64,000 nucleotides of DNA, taken from NCBI GenBank assembly GCA_002344125.1, contig DDTQ01000012.1, forward strand, positions 559,984-623,983, in the 5' to 3' direction. Both the position numbers and the translations under genes were made by a program. This document shows positions 33,669 through 41,294 of this stretch, piece after piece. The first letter of the stretch is position 1. Each line of letters begins with the position of its first letter. Source of the stretch: Ignavibacteria bacterium UBA2360. Lineage in GTDB: Bacteria > Bacteroidota > Ignavibacteria > Tepidaquicellales > OLB5. The notes under the pieces are model-generated. The model saw only the letters and a list, made by a program, of their open reading frames with translations. It had not been told where the DNA came from and made no database searches.

Positions 33669-34184
33669 TTAGAGCTTGACACGTTTTAATTGTCGCTGTA
33701 CATCAGCCTTCTTAATGGACTCACGCTTATCATACTGCTTCTTTCCTTTTGCAAGGCCAAGCTCAACTTTAACAAACGGACCCGAAAAATAAAGCTTAAG
33801 CGGTATTAAGGTCAGACTTCTATCCTTCAGCTTGTTTTCTAGCTTTCTGATCTCGCTTTTTTTCATCAGCAGCTTGCGGCTGCTTGTTGGTTCGTGATTT
33901 GTAAACGTGCCAAGCTTGTAGATCGCAATATTGGCATTATTGAGCCATACTTCATTTTTCTTTACGCGGGCGTAGGAATCAACAAGGCTTGCCTTGTGGT
34001 CACGCAGTGACTTCACCTCAGTCCCGCTAAGCACAATACCTGTTTCATACTTATCAAGTATCAAATAGTCATGATAAGCCCTCTTGTTCAGCGCAATTAC
34101 CACCTCTTTGCGTGGTTTTGATGCAGGCATATTGCCCGCTCCGCCTGTTGGCTTCTGTTTGACTGTTTTTTCGCTGTTGTTCAT
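33669..34184 (-). CDS. smpB: SsrA-binding protein SmpB
   Basis: The 171-residue product is SmpB, the partner of tmRNA in rescuing stalled ribosomes. The OB-fold core is clear: NKRAYHDYLILDKYETGIVLSGTEVKSLRDHKASLVDSYARV, then IYKLGTFTNHEP, RKLLMKKSEIRKLE and the C-terminal KGKKQYDKRESIKKADVQRQLKRV tail that enters the ribosome. The first 26 residues are a lineage-specific extension rich in Pro/Gly/Lys. ATG at 34184 is chosen: an earlier TTG (34196) lies within the promoter box. No tmRNA gene was found in this window. Confidence 0.95.
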   Translation of the reverse strand: MNNSEKTVKQKPTGGAGNMPASKPRKEVVIALNKRAYHDYLILDKYETGIVLSGTEVKSLRDHKASLVDSYARVKKNEVWLNNANIAIYKLGTFTNHEPTSSRKLLMKKSEIRKLENKLKDRSLTLIPLKLYFSGPFVKVELGLAKGKKQYDKRESIKKADVQRQLKRVKL

Positions 34185-34193
34185 TGTAAATTG

Positions 34194-34201
34194 CAAAAAT
34201 A
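34194..34201 (-). promoter_or_regulatory. -7 box TATTTTTG ahead of smpB
   Basis: Reads TATTTTTG on the minus strand and ends nine bases before the smpB ATG, giving a very short leader. Confidence 0.5.
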
Positions 34202-34243
34202 TTCAAAAAAGTAAGCAAAAACTATACTATAAACTATAAGTAG

Positions 34244-34283
34244 GTCGAAACGCTGTTTCGACTGCCGGATCAGCGATCCGGCA
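34244..34283. promoter_or_regulatory. Two back-to-back perfect hairpins before the MBL gene
   Basis: GTCGAAAC-GCT-GTTTCGAC (34244-34262) is followed directly by TGCCGGATC-AGC-GATCCGGCA (34263-34283). The MBL start is 13 bases downstream, after CAGGAATTT. They could be regulatory RNA structures, or palindromic repeats. There is no T-run. Confidence 0.6.
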
Positions 34284-34295
34284 AAACAGGAATTT

Positions 34296-34934
34296 ATGAC
34301 AACCAAAACATTCACAGTTAACCCGTTTTCTATGAACTGCTACATCTATTGGGATGAGAAAACTAAAGAGGGCGTAATTATCGATCCCGGTGCTTATGAG
34401 GATTTCGAAAAAGAAGAGATATTAAATTATATTAAATCAAACGGAATTGATATTAAGCTCATATTACTCACGCATGGACACATAGATCACATCATGGGCA
34501 ACAAATGGGCTATTGAGACCTTTGGAGTTCCTGTGCTGATGCACAAAGATGACCTGCCGCTAATTGATAGGGCAATGGATCAGGCTGCAATGTTCGGTGT
34601 GCAATTCCCAAAGCCGCCTGCGCCTGATAAATTTATTGATGAAAACGATGTTATTGAAGTTTCAGGGAATAAATTTAAAATTATCCACACTCCGGGTCAC
34701 TCACCCGGCAGCGTGTGCTTTGTAGATGAAAAGGAAAAAATGATCTTTGGCGGTGATACTGTTTTCCGCGGCTCAATAGGCCGCACGGATCTGTGGATGG
34801 GCGATATTGACGTTCTGCTTAGCTCAATACATAATAAGATCTTTAAATATGCTGATGATTTTGTCATATATCCCGGACACATGGAAGAAACTACAATTGG
34901 GGAAGAGAAGAACACTAATCCTTTTTTACAGTAA
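34296..34934 (+). CDS. MBL-fold hydrolase (hydroxyacylglutathione hydrolase-like)
   Basis: The 212-residue product is a glyoxalase II-type metallo-beta-lactamase: LTHGHIDH with His60, His62, Asp64 and His65, HTPGHSPGSVCF, FGGDTVFRGSIGRTD, and YPGHMEET near the C terminus, giving a full two-metal site. It probably hydrolyses a thioester such as an acylglutathione-like compound; substrate uncertain. It lies opposite smpB with two hairpins between them. No signal peptide, so cytoplasmic. Confidence 0.85.
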   Translation: MTTKTFTVNPFSMNCYIYWDEKTKEGVIIDPGAYEDFEKEEILNYIKSNGIDIKLILLTHGHIDHIMGNKWAIETFGVPVLMHKDDLPLIDRAMDQAAMFGVQFPKPPAPDKFIDENDVIEVSGNKFKIIHTPGHSPGSVCFVDEKEKMIFGGDTVFRGSIGRTDLWMGDIDVLLSSIHNKIFKYADDFVIYPGHMEETTIGEEKNTNPFLQ

Positions 34935-34937
34935 CCA

Positions 34938-35040
34938 CTTTGCGAGCGCAGCGAAGCAATCTCATCAATAGAAAAGCATACACCGGATGAGACTGCTTCG
35001 CCTGACTTATTGAAGTTCGCTTTGCTCCTCGCAGAGTTTA
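34938..35040. repeat. TTTGCGAGCG element, uninterrupted copy
   Basis: Opens TTTGCGAGCGCAGCGAAGCAATCTCAT and closes TTATTGAAGTTCGCTTTGC then TCCTCGCAGAGTTT. The junction at 34953/34954 is the empty site for the 20-bp module seen in the copies at 33453, 35049 and 35457. Confidence 0.85.
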
Positions 35041-35048
35041 GATAACAA

Positions 35049-35105
35049 AATTTTGCGAGCGCAAGCGCTTGTCTGCCGCAGGCATGAAAGCAATCTCTTC
35101 AACGA
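35049..35105. repeat. Half TTTGCGAGCG element with the 20-bp module
   Basis: Contains only the left part; the module at 35068-35087 is CTTGTCTGCCGCAGGCATGA. It ends 28 bases before the GIY-YIG gene. Confidence 0.75.
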
Positions 35106-35132
35106 AAAAAATAAGTAATAAATTTACAAATT

Positions 35133-35429
35133 ATGAACCAGGAAATATTTGCTGTTTATATTTTGACTAATAAATACAATAGAGTACTATATACCGGATT
35201 CACCATTAACCTCTACCAAAGAGTATTGGACCATAAAAACAAAACTGTTAAATCATTTTCATCCAGATATAATGTTTATAAATTGGTGTATTATGAATTT
35301 TACGCAAATGGGGATGATGCCAGGGAGAGAGAAAGGCAATTAAAAGGAGGCTCAAGACAGAAGAAAATTGATTTGATAAACAAACTTAATCCAAATTGGG
35401 ATGATTTATTTGATGCACTAAGCTATTGA
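35133..35429 (+). CDS. Small GIY-YIG nuclease-domain protein
   Basis: The 98-residue product is a stand-alone GIY-YIG (UvrC N-terminal-like) domain: AVYILTNKYNRVLYTGFTINLYQRVLDH holds the GIY-YIG pair in the variant VYIL/LYTG form with the catalytic Arg, followed by KLVYYE and GDDARERERQLKGGSRQKKIDLI with the conserved Glu/Arg helix. Length is that of the short GIY-YIG family common in Bacteroidota. Upstream and downstream are co-directional copies of the TTTGCGAGCG repeat, so it may belong to a mobile or formerly mobile segment. Target DNA unknown. Confidence 0.85.
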   Translation: MNQEIFAVYILTNKYNRVLYTGFTINLYQRVLDHKNKTVKSFSSRYNVYKLVYYEFYANGDDARERERQLKGGSRQKKIDLINKLNPNWDDLFDALSY

Positions 35430-35456
35430 ACTTATAGCTCAACTTTTAAAAATAAA

Positions 35457-35577
35457 TTTTGCGAGCGTAGCGCTTGCCCGCCTATGGCATGGAAGCAATC
35501 TCATAAATTGAACAAAATTATAAGTATGAGACTGCTTCACCTGACTTATTGAAGTTCGCTTTGCTCCTCGCAGAGCT
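35457..35577. repeat. TTTGCGAGCG element with inserted 20-bp module
   Basis: Same opening and closing words as the copy at 34938, with the module at 35473-35492 (CTTGCCCGCCTATGGCATGG). It starts 28 bases after the GIY-YIG stop. Confidence 0.85.
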
Positions 35578-35589
35578 CAAATTGCCGGA

Positions 35590-35663
35590 TTTTGCGAGTG
35601 CAGTGAAGTAATTCGTTCCCGTCTGTTCATTAGACCTGGCGGACAAACTACTTCACTTCACAA
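35590..35663. repeat. Second half-element TTTGCGAGTG...TACTTCACTTCACAA
   Basis: Left words resemble the TTTGCGAGCG family; GTGAAGTA and TACTTCAC are inverted. A GTCTG...CGGAC palindromic insert lies between. It overlaps the last codons of the serine hydrolase gene. Confidence 0.6.
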
Positions 35664-37314
35664 TTGCAGGTATTAAATATTTCTCCATTAACTTATCAAC
35701 CTGGGCGTGGCCGTACGGTCTATTGTAAGCTGTTGATGTAATCACAATAACCAGCGGCAGATCCTTAAAAATGAATATCTTATTCCCGCCATTGCCGCTT
35801 GCGTAGTAAACTTCGTAAGAATTGCCATTTACATTAAACTTCTTATTCCAGAATAAGTACCCATAGTATTCGTTTTCACTGCCGGGAATCTGCAAATGTT
35901 TACTCAAAGATCTCCTTACCCAATCTTCAGGCAGTATCTGCCTGCCGTTAAACATTCCTTTATCTTTATACATCCAGCCGAACTTTGCCAGATCAATTAG
36001 CCGCAGGCGGAGCCCGCCCGCAGTGTTAACAACACCCTGGGGAGTGTATTCCCAACGGTATCTATCAATACCAAGCGGCTCAAATAATTTTTGTGAGGAA
36101 TATTTTTCAAGTCCTCCGGGAACCGACCTGTTTAGAATATCCCCCAATAAAACCACACCAGCCGTAAAGTAATCCCAGCTTTCGCCGGTAAATTTATTAC
36201 TATCCATCGGCAAATCGAGCGCGAATCTAACCCAATCACTTGTTGGATACATATTTTCTTCATTGCCGGGTGAGTTCATATCAAGATCAGAGCCGGCAAA
36301 TCCGGAGCTCATTGTTAACAGGCTCTTCAGTGTAACTTTTCCTTTTGAAAGTGTGTAGTTATTGAACTTTTCCAGGTCATAGAAATCTGCAAGCGTTTGG
36401 GAGTCCCCTCTAAGATAACCATCCTCTATTGCCATACCTGTAAGCGTTGAAGCAAACGATTTCCCGACTGAACGGGTATCATGCAGTGAATCCCTTGTGT
36501 AACCATTGAAATATTCTTCAAGCAAAAGCTTGCCATCTGCAATGACTGCAAGGCCTGTAATTTCTTTAAATTGGTTTTGCAGGATCTTTGTATTGAGCTC
36601 AGCTATAAGCACTGAATCTATTTCACCGGTGGCAGTTTCTAATCCGCTGCCGGGGTGGATTGGCTGCAACATGCTAATGACTGCCGAGATATCAGGGTAC
36701 TTCACTTTCACAGTTAGCTCCCCGGCGGCGATAAGATCGCCGTAAATGGTATTTTCAGTTCTAACATACGGAATAATTTCAATCCGCATGGTGTGAACAC
36801 CTTCTGTTAAGGCGTCTTCGCCGCCTCTGAACATAAATCTTTGCCACAGATACCTGCCCCATGAGTCTTCTCCGGTTGAACTGATAAAAGGAACCCGGAA
36901 GACTGTGTTGGTCCTTTTGCTATCAGCTGATCCTGCTCCCGGATTGAGATCCTCCGAATAGATCAATTTACCATCCACATAAAATTTAAAGCTGTAATTG
37001 CCTGCGGCATTAAGCTCATCTGCTGAAAGCTGTGGAGCCAATTTATGGAGTTCGTTAGTTAGCGAACTTCCCATAAATACGCGGATATTGAGATCCGCAG
37101 CATTCAGCAGATCAATTTCACTGATAAGATCATTCTCTGTGAAGTCTTCAATGGGTATGGGATTTTCCATAAAAGTGATTTTGCCCGTATTATTTCGGTG
37201 AAGCTCTGAAGTTATTCCGTAATCTTCTATAAACAGGCTGTCACCTTTTTGGTGAATACCTGAAAACGATTGAAAACATACAAGAAGCAGCAGTATTATA
37301 ATGATGGATCTCAT
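35653..37314 (-). CDS. Serine hydrolase (class C beta-lactamase/esterase-like), secreted
   Basis: The 553-residue product has a signal peptide (IIIILLLLVCFQSFS) and an N-terminal region of about 200 residues, partly beta, unlike a plain penicillin-binding fold. The catalytic domain follows: SVGKSFAS with the SxxK pair (Ser282, Lys285), DYFTAGVVLLG in the position of the YxN motif, and a terminal ASGNGGNKIFIF that fits the KTG-like strand. Such enzymes hydrolyse esters, amides or peptides; a periplasmic role is likely. The start ATG at 37314 has a TATCTTTG box (37340-37347) 25 bases upstream. Confidence 0.8.
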   Translation of the reverse strand: MRSIIIILLLLVCFQSFSGIHQKGDSLFIEDYGITSELHRNNTGKITFMENPIPIEDFTENDLISEIDLLNAADLNIRVFMGSSLTNELHKLAPQLSADELNAAGNYSFKFYVDGKLIYSEDLNPGAGSADSKRTNTVFRVPFISSTGEDSWGRYLWQRFMFRGGEDALTEGVHTMRIEIIPYVRTENTIYGDLIAAGELTVKVKYPDISAVISMLQPIHPGSGLETATGEIDSVLIAELNTKILQNQFKEITGLAVIADGKLLLEEYFNGYTRDSLHDTRSVGKSFASTLTGMAIEDGYLRGDSQTLADFYDLEKFNNYTLSKGKVTLKSLLTMSSGFAGSDLDMNSPGNEENMYPTSDWVRFALDLPMDSNKFTGESWDYFTAGVVLLGDILNRSVPGGLEKYSSQKLFEPLGIDRYRWEYTPQGVVNTAGGLRLRLIDLAKFGWMYKDKGMFNGRQILPEDWVRRSLSKHLQIPGSENEYYGYLFWNKKFNVNGNSYEVYYASGNGGNKIFIFKDLPLVIVITSTAYNRPYGHAQVDKLMEKYLIPAIVK

Positions 37315-37339
37315 TCGTATTGTTAATATTTATTACCGG

Positions 37340-37347
37340 CAAAGATA
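37340..37347 (-). promoter_or_regulatory. -7 box TATCTTTG for the serine hydrolase
   Basis: An exact TAnnTTTG on the minus strand, leader of 25 bases. Confidence 0.5.
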
Positions 37348-37400
37348 ACAATCTCTGCTTCTTAAAAATAGAATGAAATTAACATTGCTGGTAATGTAGT

Positions 37401-38210
37401 TTACGGATGGATGGTTTTTTTGAATTGCAGGGGTGATATCCTGTAAATTGATCTGAAGTTCCTTATAAAGTGGCTTTGATCAGAAAATCCGCATGCTGCG
37501 CTCACTTGAGTGAGCGAAAGATCTGTGTTTAAAATTAATTCAACTGCCTTGTTTACCCTGAGCTTTCTGATATACATACCCAAATTAGCGCCGAAGTATC
37601 TGGGAAACATTCTGGAAATATGTACAGGGTGAACCCCTGTTTCATTTGCCAGGTATTGCAGTGTAATTTCGGAGCCCGTATGATCATTCAGAATACTCTC
37701 AACCCTTTTCAGCCACAATGGTTTACCGGTAACTGAAACATCTTTGATCCGCATCATTTCCGCGAAGAACTGCAGCAGCAAGGATTCAATTGAAAGCTGT
37801 GAGTGTTCATCTTCGAAAACGGATTCAATATAGATGCTGTTAAATATATTTTTTAATTGAGCGCTGGCTATTGAACCTGTACCTTCTATACTCTCACTGT
37901 TTAACCCATGCTCCCGCAGCCAGCGGCTGCTGAATTCAACCTGGAAGCCGCGTGTATAGCCTTCGGGCTTGATGTTATAATGCGCTTCCTGGCAGTTATG
38001 AAACAACAATGTACCAGGTATGCAGTTTAATGTTTCTTTCCTGTTAATTTCAACCAATGAGCCGCTGAGCAGGTAAGTGAAGTAAGCGTTTTCATGGTAA
38101 TGCCAGTCAACCCTGCTGTGAACATACTCGTTATCGGTAATTAAGATATCACCGTATTTAATGATTTTATTGGGTATTCCGTAGTATTTTCCTTTGTTTA
38201 AGTATTCCAA
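37401..38210 (-). CDS. AraC-family transcriptional regulator
   Basis: The 269-residue product has an N-terminal cupin-type sensor domain (about 20-130, with HSRVDWHYHENAYFTYLLSGSL and HNCQEAHYNI) and a C-terminal AraC domain with two helix-turn-helix units (ITLQYLANETGVHPVHISRMFPRYFG and LTQVSAACGFSDQSHFIRNFR). It probably senses a small ligand and regulates adjacent genes; its targets are unknown. It is 33 bases from the DoxX-like gene on the same strand. Confidence 0.9.
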   Translation of the reverse strand: MEYLNKGKYYGIPNKIIKYGDILITDNEYVHSRVDWHYHENAYFTYLLSGSLVEINRKETLNCIPGTLLFHNCQEAHYNIKPEGYTRGFQVEFSSRWLREHGLNSESIEGTGSIASAQLKNIFNSIYIESVFEDEHSQLSIESLLLQFFAEMMRIKDVSVTGKPLWLKRVESILNDHTGSEITLQYLANETGVHPVHISRMFPRYFGANLGMYIRKLRVNKAVELILNTDLSLTQVSAACGFSDQSHFIRNFRSIYRISPLQFKKTIHP

Positions 38211-38243
38211 TTTTTTCTGTGCGGATTAAACAGCAAGTATAAT

Positions 38244-38651
38244 TTACGCTTTATTATAATTACTTTCAGTGATGTTTTTTTGCAGAGTCGTTTTCGTAAA
38301 TCCAAATGCCCACCAAATAAACAATAACTGAATAGGCAGGCGCACTATCAATATCCACAGATCCGGATCATTTGCGTTTAAGTAATTAATGAACATCTGA
38401 ATATTGGCAGGGAAGACAGCGACCAGCAAAGCAATTATTAGCCAGGCTCCCGCTTTTCGGGTCTTAATTGAAATTAAAAGCATCGCAAATAAAATTTCAA
38501 AAGCTCCGCTTATGTTCAGCAGCTCCAAATGATAGGGTAAATAAGGCGGCATAATTGGAAGGTAGAATTCCGGGTAAATAAAATGTGCCAAACCCGCAAA
38601 TACATAGAATGCTATCATCACTATTAAAGATATACGCTTTGCTCTTTTCAT
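38244..38651 (-). CDS. DoxX-like membrane protein
   Basis: The 135-residue product has four hydrophobic spans and the DoxX-like pattern: FYVFAGLAHFIYPEFYLPIMPPYLPYHLELLNISGAFEILFAMLL, then MFINYLNANDPDLWILIVRLPIQLLFIWWAF at the end. The function is uncharacterised; family members are linked to redox or membrane processes. It lies upstream of the AraC-type regulator gene on the same strand, so they may be an operon. Confidence 0.8.
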   Translation of the reverse strand: MKRAKRISLIVMIAFYVFAGLAHFIYPEFYLPIMPPYLPYHLELLNISGAFEILFAMLLISIKTRKAGAWLIIALLVAVFPANIQMFINYLNANDPDLWILIVRLPIQLLFIWWAFGFTKTTLQKNITESNYNKA

Positions 38652-38718
38652 AAGTGTATAATAACGATAAATTATTTATAAGCAAAGCCGGCATTCAGAG
38701 TTTGTCTGTAAAATTCTG

Positions 38719-38746
38719 TTAACCCCGGCTTTTTAAGCCGGGGTTA
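38719..38746. repeat. CCCCGGC hairpin repeat, copy 3
   Basis: TTAACCCCGGC-TTTTTAA-GCCGGGGTTA, followed by CGATTCCAAACT and ACTTTAGCCCTGACTC, which matches the tail after 8003. Confidence 0.85.
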
Positions 38747-38856
38747 TTGCGATTCCAAACTCTAATAGGACTTTAGCCCTGACTCAACTTTGATAAATTG
38801 ATCTTTTGAGACAAAGTGATTTAGCCGGCTTAAAAAATTTTACTCCGAAAAACCAA

Positions 38857-39954
38857 TTAATTCGCCTTCAGAAAGTCCACAACTGCATTACCCTGCATAT
38901 CAATGAGTGTCAGAACATTCCCTTCGATCAAAAAACTGTAATAACCTTCATTCAGTATAGCGAACATATCCTTTTCAAGCGTCATATCGGCGCACATCAT
39001 CATTGTTGCGCCCGTTTTGCCGAACCTTATTTTATTTCCTTTGGCTTCAAAGCTGCCAAAGAAATTATTGCAGCCGGCAATTCCGCCAAAACGTTCATCG
39101 GATACGGAAAAACTGATTTGGGGAGCTTTATCTTTCATGATCTTATACTCACTTATATCCTTCCCGTGAACTTTGTTTATAAGCCACTTGCCGTTAAGCT
39201 TTATATCTGCGAGATATTTACCGCAGCCTTTGAGTGTATCAACCTTATTGCTTTTACCCGCGCGTATTTTAACTGTCACCTTGTAAGGGAAAACTTCACC
39301 TGACATATTGTCTGTGCATTCTTCCTTTACTATATCAATTGTCATCTCATGCTTAGCGGTTTTACCGTGATATGTTACAATCGGCGCATCCATAACTATA
39401 GCTTCTGTGATATCGGTAAATATTACTGAACCCTCTTCACCCAGTCTGCTGTAAGTAATGGTTTTTTCCTCAATATCCAGATCAATGTTCCAGAATGGTT
39501 CGTTCCCCATACCAATGAAATCAATCCCTTTATCTCTTTTTGCAGCCCAGCGGTCATTAACTGGTATTTCTGTTACTTCCCGTGTAAGCTTTGTAAGTGT
39601 CCCGTTTGTAACATTGTTCCCCGAAGCGTCAAGCAGAGTAAGGCTCCCGTTGCTGTAGCGTAACCTTTGAGTCTTCCCGGAGCTTTCATTCAGCGTTACA
39701 ATATCATCGCTGTATGTCCATTTCCCTTCGGTCATAAAGGGCATAACATCTTTATCGTGATAAACCATCTGGTCATTGTAAGTATTATCAGCGTTCAGCA
39801 CCAGCCTGTAATCAATATATTCGCAGTCAGCGCAGGGCAGTTTAGCCTGCCATGTGCCCGTAATTTTGGTCAATTCATCTCCTGTTACCTGTGAAGTAAT
39901 ATTCACCGTAAAAAAGAGTGTCAATAAAGCGGTAAATATTTTTATTTGTTTCAT
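38857..39954 (-). CDS. Secreted NlpE-like / COG3650-like / META three-domain protein
   Basis: The 365-residue product has a signal peptide (IFTALLTLFFTVNITSQ) and three domains in order: an NlpE N-terminal-like domain (GTWQAKLPCADCEYIDYRLVLNADNTY, about 30-135, with a CxxC pair), a COG3650-like domain (GMGNEPFWNIDLDIEEKTI, about 148-245), and a C-terminal META (HslJ-like) domain (GKWLINKVHGKDI, GIAGCNNFFGSFEAKG, TMMMCADM, about 250-362). All are extracytoplasmic envelope or stress-related domains in other proteins. Lipobox absent, so it is probably secreted or periplasmic. Function is inferred only. Confidence 0.75.
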   Translation of the reverse strand: MKQIKIFTALLTLFFTVNITSQVTGDELTKITGTWQAKLPCADCEYIDYRLVLNADNTYNDQMVYHDKDVMPFMTEGKWTYSDDIVTLNESSGKTQRLRYSNGSLTLLDASGNNVTNGTLTKLTREVTEIPVNDRWAAKRDKGIDFIGMGNEPFWNIDLDIEEKTITYSRLGEEGSVIFTDITEAIVMDAPIVTYHGKTAKHEMTIDIVKEECTDNMSGEVFPYKVTVKIRAGKSNKVDTLKGCGKYLADIKLNGKWLINKVHGKDISEYKIMKDKAPQISFSVSDERFGGIAGCNNFFGSFEAKGNKIRFGKTGATMMMCADMTLEKDMFAILNEGYYSFLIEGNVLTLIDMQGNAVVDFLKAN

Positions 39955-40068
39955 TTTTATGTTCCTTTCAATTCTACATTCATTTGTAAAATTAAGTATT
40001 CAACTTATGAGGTATAATGTATGTTTCATAATTTACAAAATGTTACAAATAAGTAAAGCCGCCTCAAA

Positions 40069-40644
40069 TTACCTTTTAGCCCTGCACAGGTAGATTGTTA
40101 GAGGTATTAACAGACTGCATAATATGGCTATTACTCCAGCCAAAATGGAAGTGTACAGATTTATCAGGCCAAGAGTATAAAACTTGTTGAAGGAATAGAG
40201 CCCGAATGAAACAAACAGTACAGCGCCCGTAACTAAACCGGGATTGTAATAACGCGTTTTATATGCAGGCGCGAAATGCATTACACCGTTTATGAATATT
40301 ACCGCGATCGCGGCCGTAACCAGTACGGTGTTTTCACTGAAAAAAACAAGAACCAATATATTAATACCCCAGCCGAGCACAACATTAACCCATAATATGC
40401 CTTTATCGGTAAGTTTATTTCTGAAAAAACCAAATGGATTGTACAGGTTGTTGTTGAAGTAATCTTTAAATGTTCCCGGGTACACGTATTCTTCAAACTG
40501 GTGGATCATTAAAAACGCCAGGTTCAGAAGTATGTATTTATCAAGCAGCGCTATGTTCTGTTTCCGGTAAAAATATATGTAAGCTATTATAACTATCGCA
40601 AATAAGAGACCCGCCTTAGCCCAGTTCCTGTAAATTAAATTCAT
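40069..40644 (-). CDS. HXXEE-domain membrane protein
   Basis: The 191-residue product has six or so membrane spans and HQFEEY at residues 48-53, the motif that names the HXXEE domain family, with HFAPAYKTRYYNPGL later supplying a second conserved His region. Function is not known. It begins 12 bases after the DinB-like gene stop on the same strand, so they may be one unit. Confidence 0.8.
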   Translation of the reverse strand: MNLIYRNWAKAGLLFAIVIIAYIYFYRKQNIALLDKYILLNLAFLMIHQFEEYVYPGTFKDYFNNNLYNPFGFFRNKLTDKGILWVNVVLGWGINILVLVFFSENTVLVTAAIAVIFINGVMHFAPAYKTRYYNPGLVTGAVLFVSFGLYSFNKFYTLGLINLYTSILAGVIAILCSLLIPLTIYLCRAKR

Positions 40645-40656
40645 TACTTTTTATTC

Positions 40657-41163
40657 TTATTTGTTTTTTGTATTCAGGTCCTTTCCCCTGTAAAATCCGG
40701 TATCAATATCTTTCATCATTTTTGTCTGGAAAACTATTTGTCCCGTATGGTATGAAAAATGTTCAGTTACATGTACTACAATGGCAATTCCGCTTTTTTC
40801 GTATCCCTGCACGCTGTACGTTCTGAGTAATTGTTCTTCATCCAAAGAACTGATTATCCCCGCTGCTGAATCGGATACTTCTTTGATCTTCGCAAGAAGC
40901 TCAGCTTTTTTATAACCGCCGGCCGCGGAAAATTCCAAATCGCGGTCTCTGCTATCCGCTTTGCCGCCCAGTGCCGAAATAATATATTGTGTGATATTGC
41001 CGCAAAGGTGAAGAACCAGGTTGCCAATGCTGTTGGAAGAAAGATTTGGTTTATACCATATATCATCTTCGTTCAGTTCCGAAAAACATTTTTCAATTCT
41101 TGGGAAATTCTGCTTTATGTAACCTGCAGAGCTTTCGATAAACTCCCTGGTGATATTTTGCAT
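40657..41163 (-). CDS. DinB-like protein with leaderless promoter
   Basis: The 168-residue product is a DinB-superfamily four-helix protein: SSNSIGNLVLHLCGNITQYIIS with a metal-site His, RDRDLEFSAAGGYKKAE, and VVHVTEHFSYHTGQIVFQTKM carrying the C-terminal histidines. No signal peptide. A TAATTTTG box (41168-41175) ends four bases before its ATG, predicting a leaderless mRNA. Its closest relative in this window is the gene at 26063 (shared RDRD.EF and YH.GQI motifs). Confidence 0.85.
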   Translation of the reverse strand: MQNITREFIESSAGYIKQNFPRIEKCFSELNEDDIWYKPNLSSNSIGNLVLHLCGNITQYIISALGGKADSRDRDLEFSAAGGYKKAELLAKIKEVSDSAAGIISSLDEEQLLRTYSVQGYEKSGIAIVVHVTEHFSYHTGQIVFQTKMMKDIDTGFYRGKDLNTKNK

Positions 41164-41167
41164 ACAG

Positions 41168-41175
41168 CAAAATTA
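41168..41175 (-). promoter_or_regulatory. -7 box TAATTTTG at a leaderless start
   Basis: An exact TAnnTTTG on the minus strand; only four bases separate it from the ATG at 41163. No TTG at preferred spacing. Confidence 0.5.
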
Positions 41176-41244
41176 ATATTTAATGATATATAATAAAAGT
41201 GAATACGCTTACACGAAAATAAATAACTCTGCAGCGAATAAAAA

Positions 41245-41272
41245 AAACCCGCCGGATCGCTCTGACGGGTTT
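41245..41272 (-). terminator. Intrinsic terminator of the M48-TPR-VOC operon
   Basis: AAACCCG pairs with CGGGTTT around a 14-base loop; followed on the minus strand by an eight-base T-run. Located 23 bases past the stop at 41295. Confidence 0.7.
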
Positions 41273-41294
41273 ACGTTATACTGCATAATTTTTT

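Noticed and set aside
34935..35640. Insertion sequence around the GIY-YIG gene
   Set aside because: No transposase and no target-site duplication are visible; the flanking repeats also occur away from the gene, so it is reported only as a possible cassette.
38806..39303. 165-codon plus-strand frame
   Set aside because: It is antisense to the NlpE/META-domain gene, whose domains are clear; it lacks a promoter or known motif.
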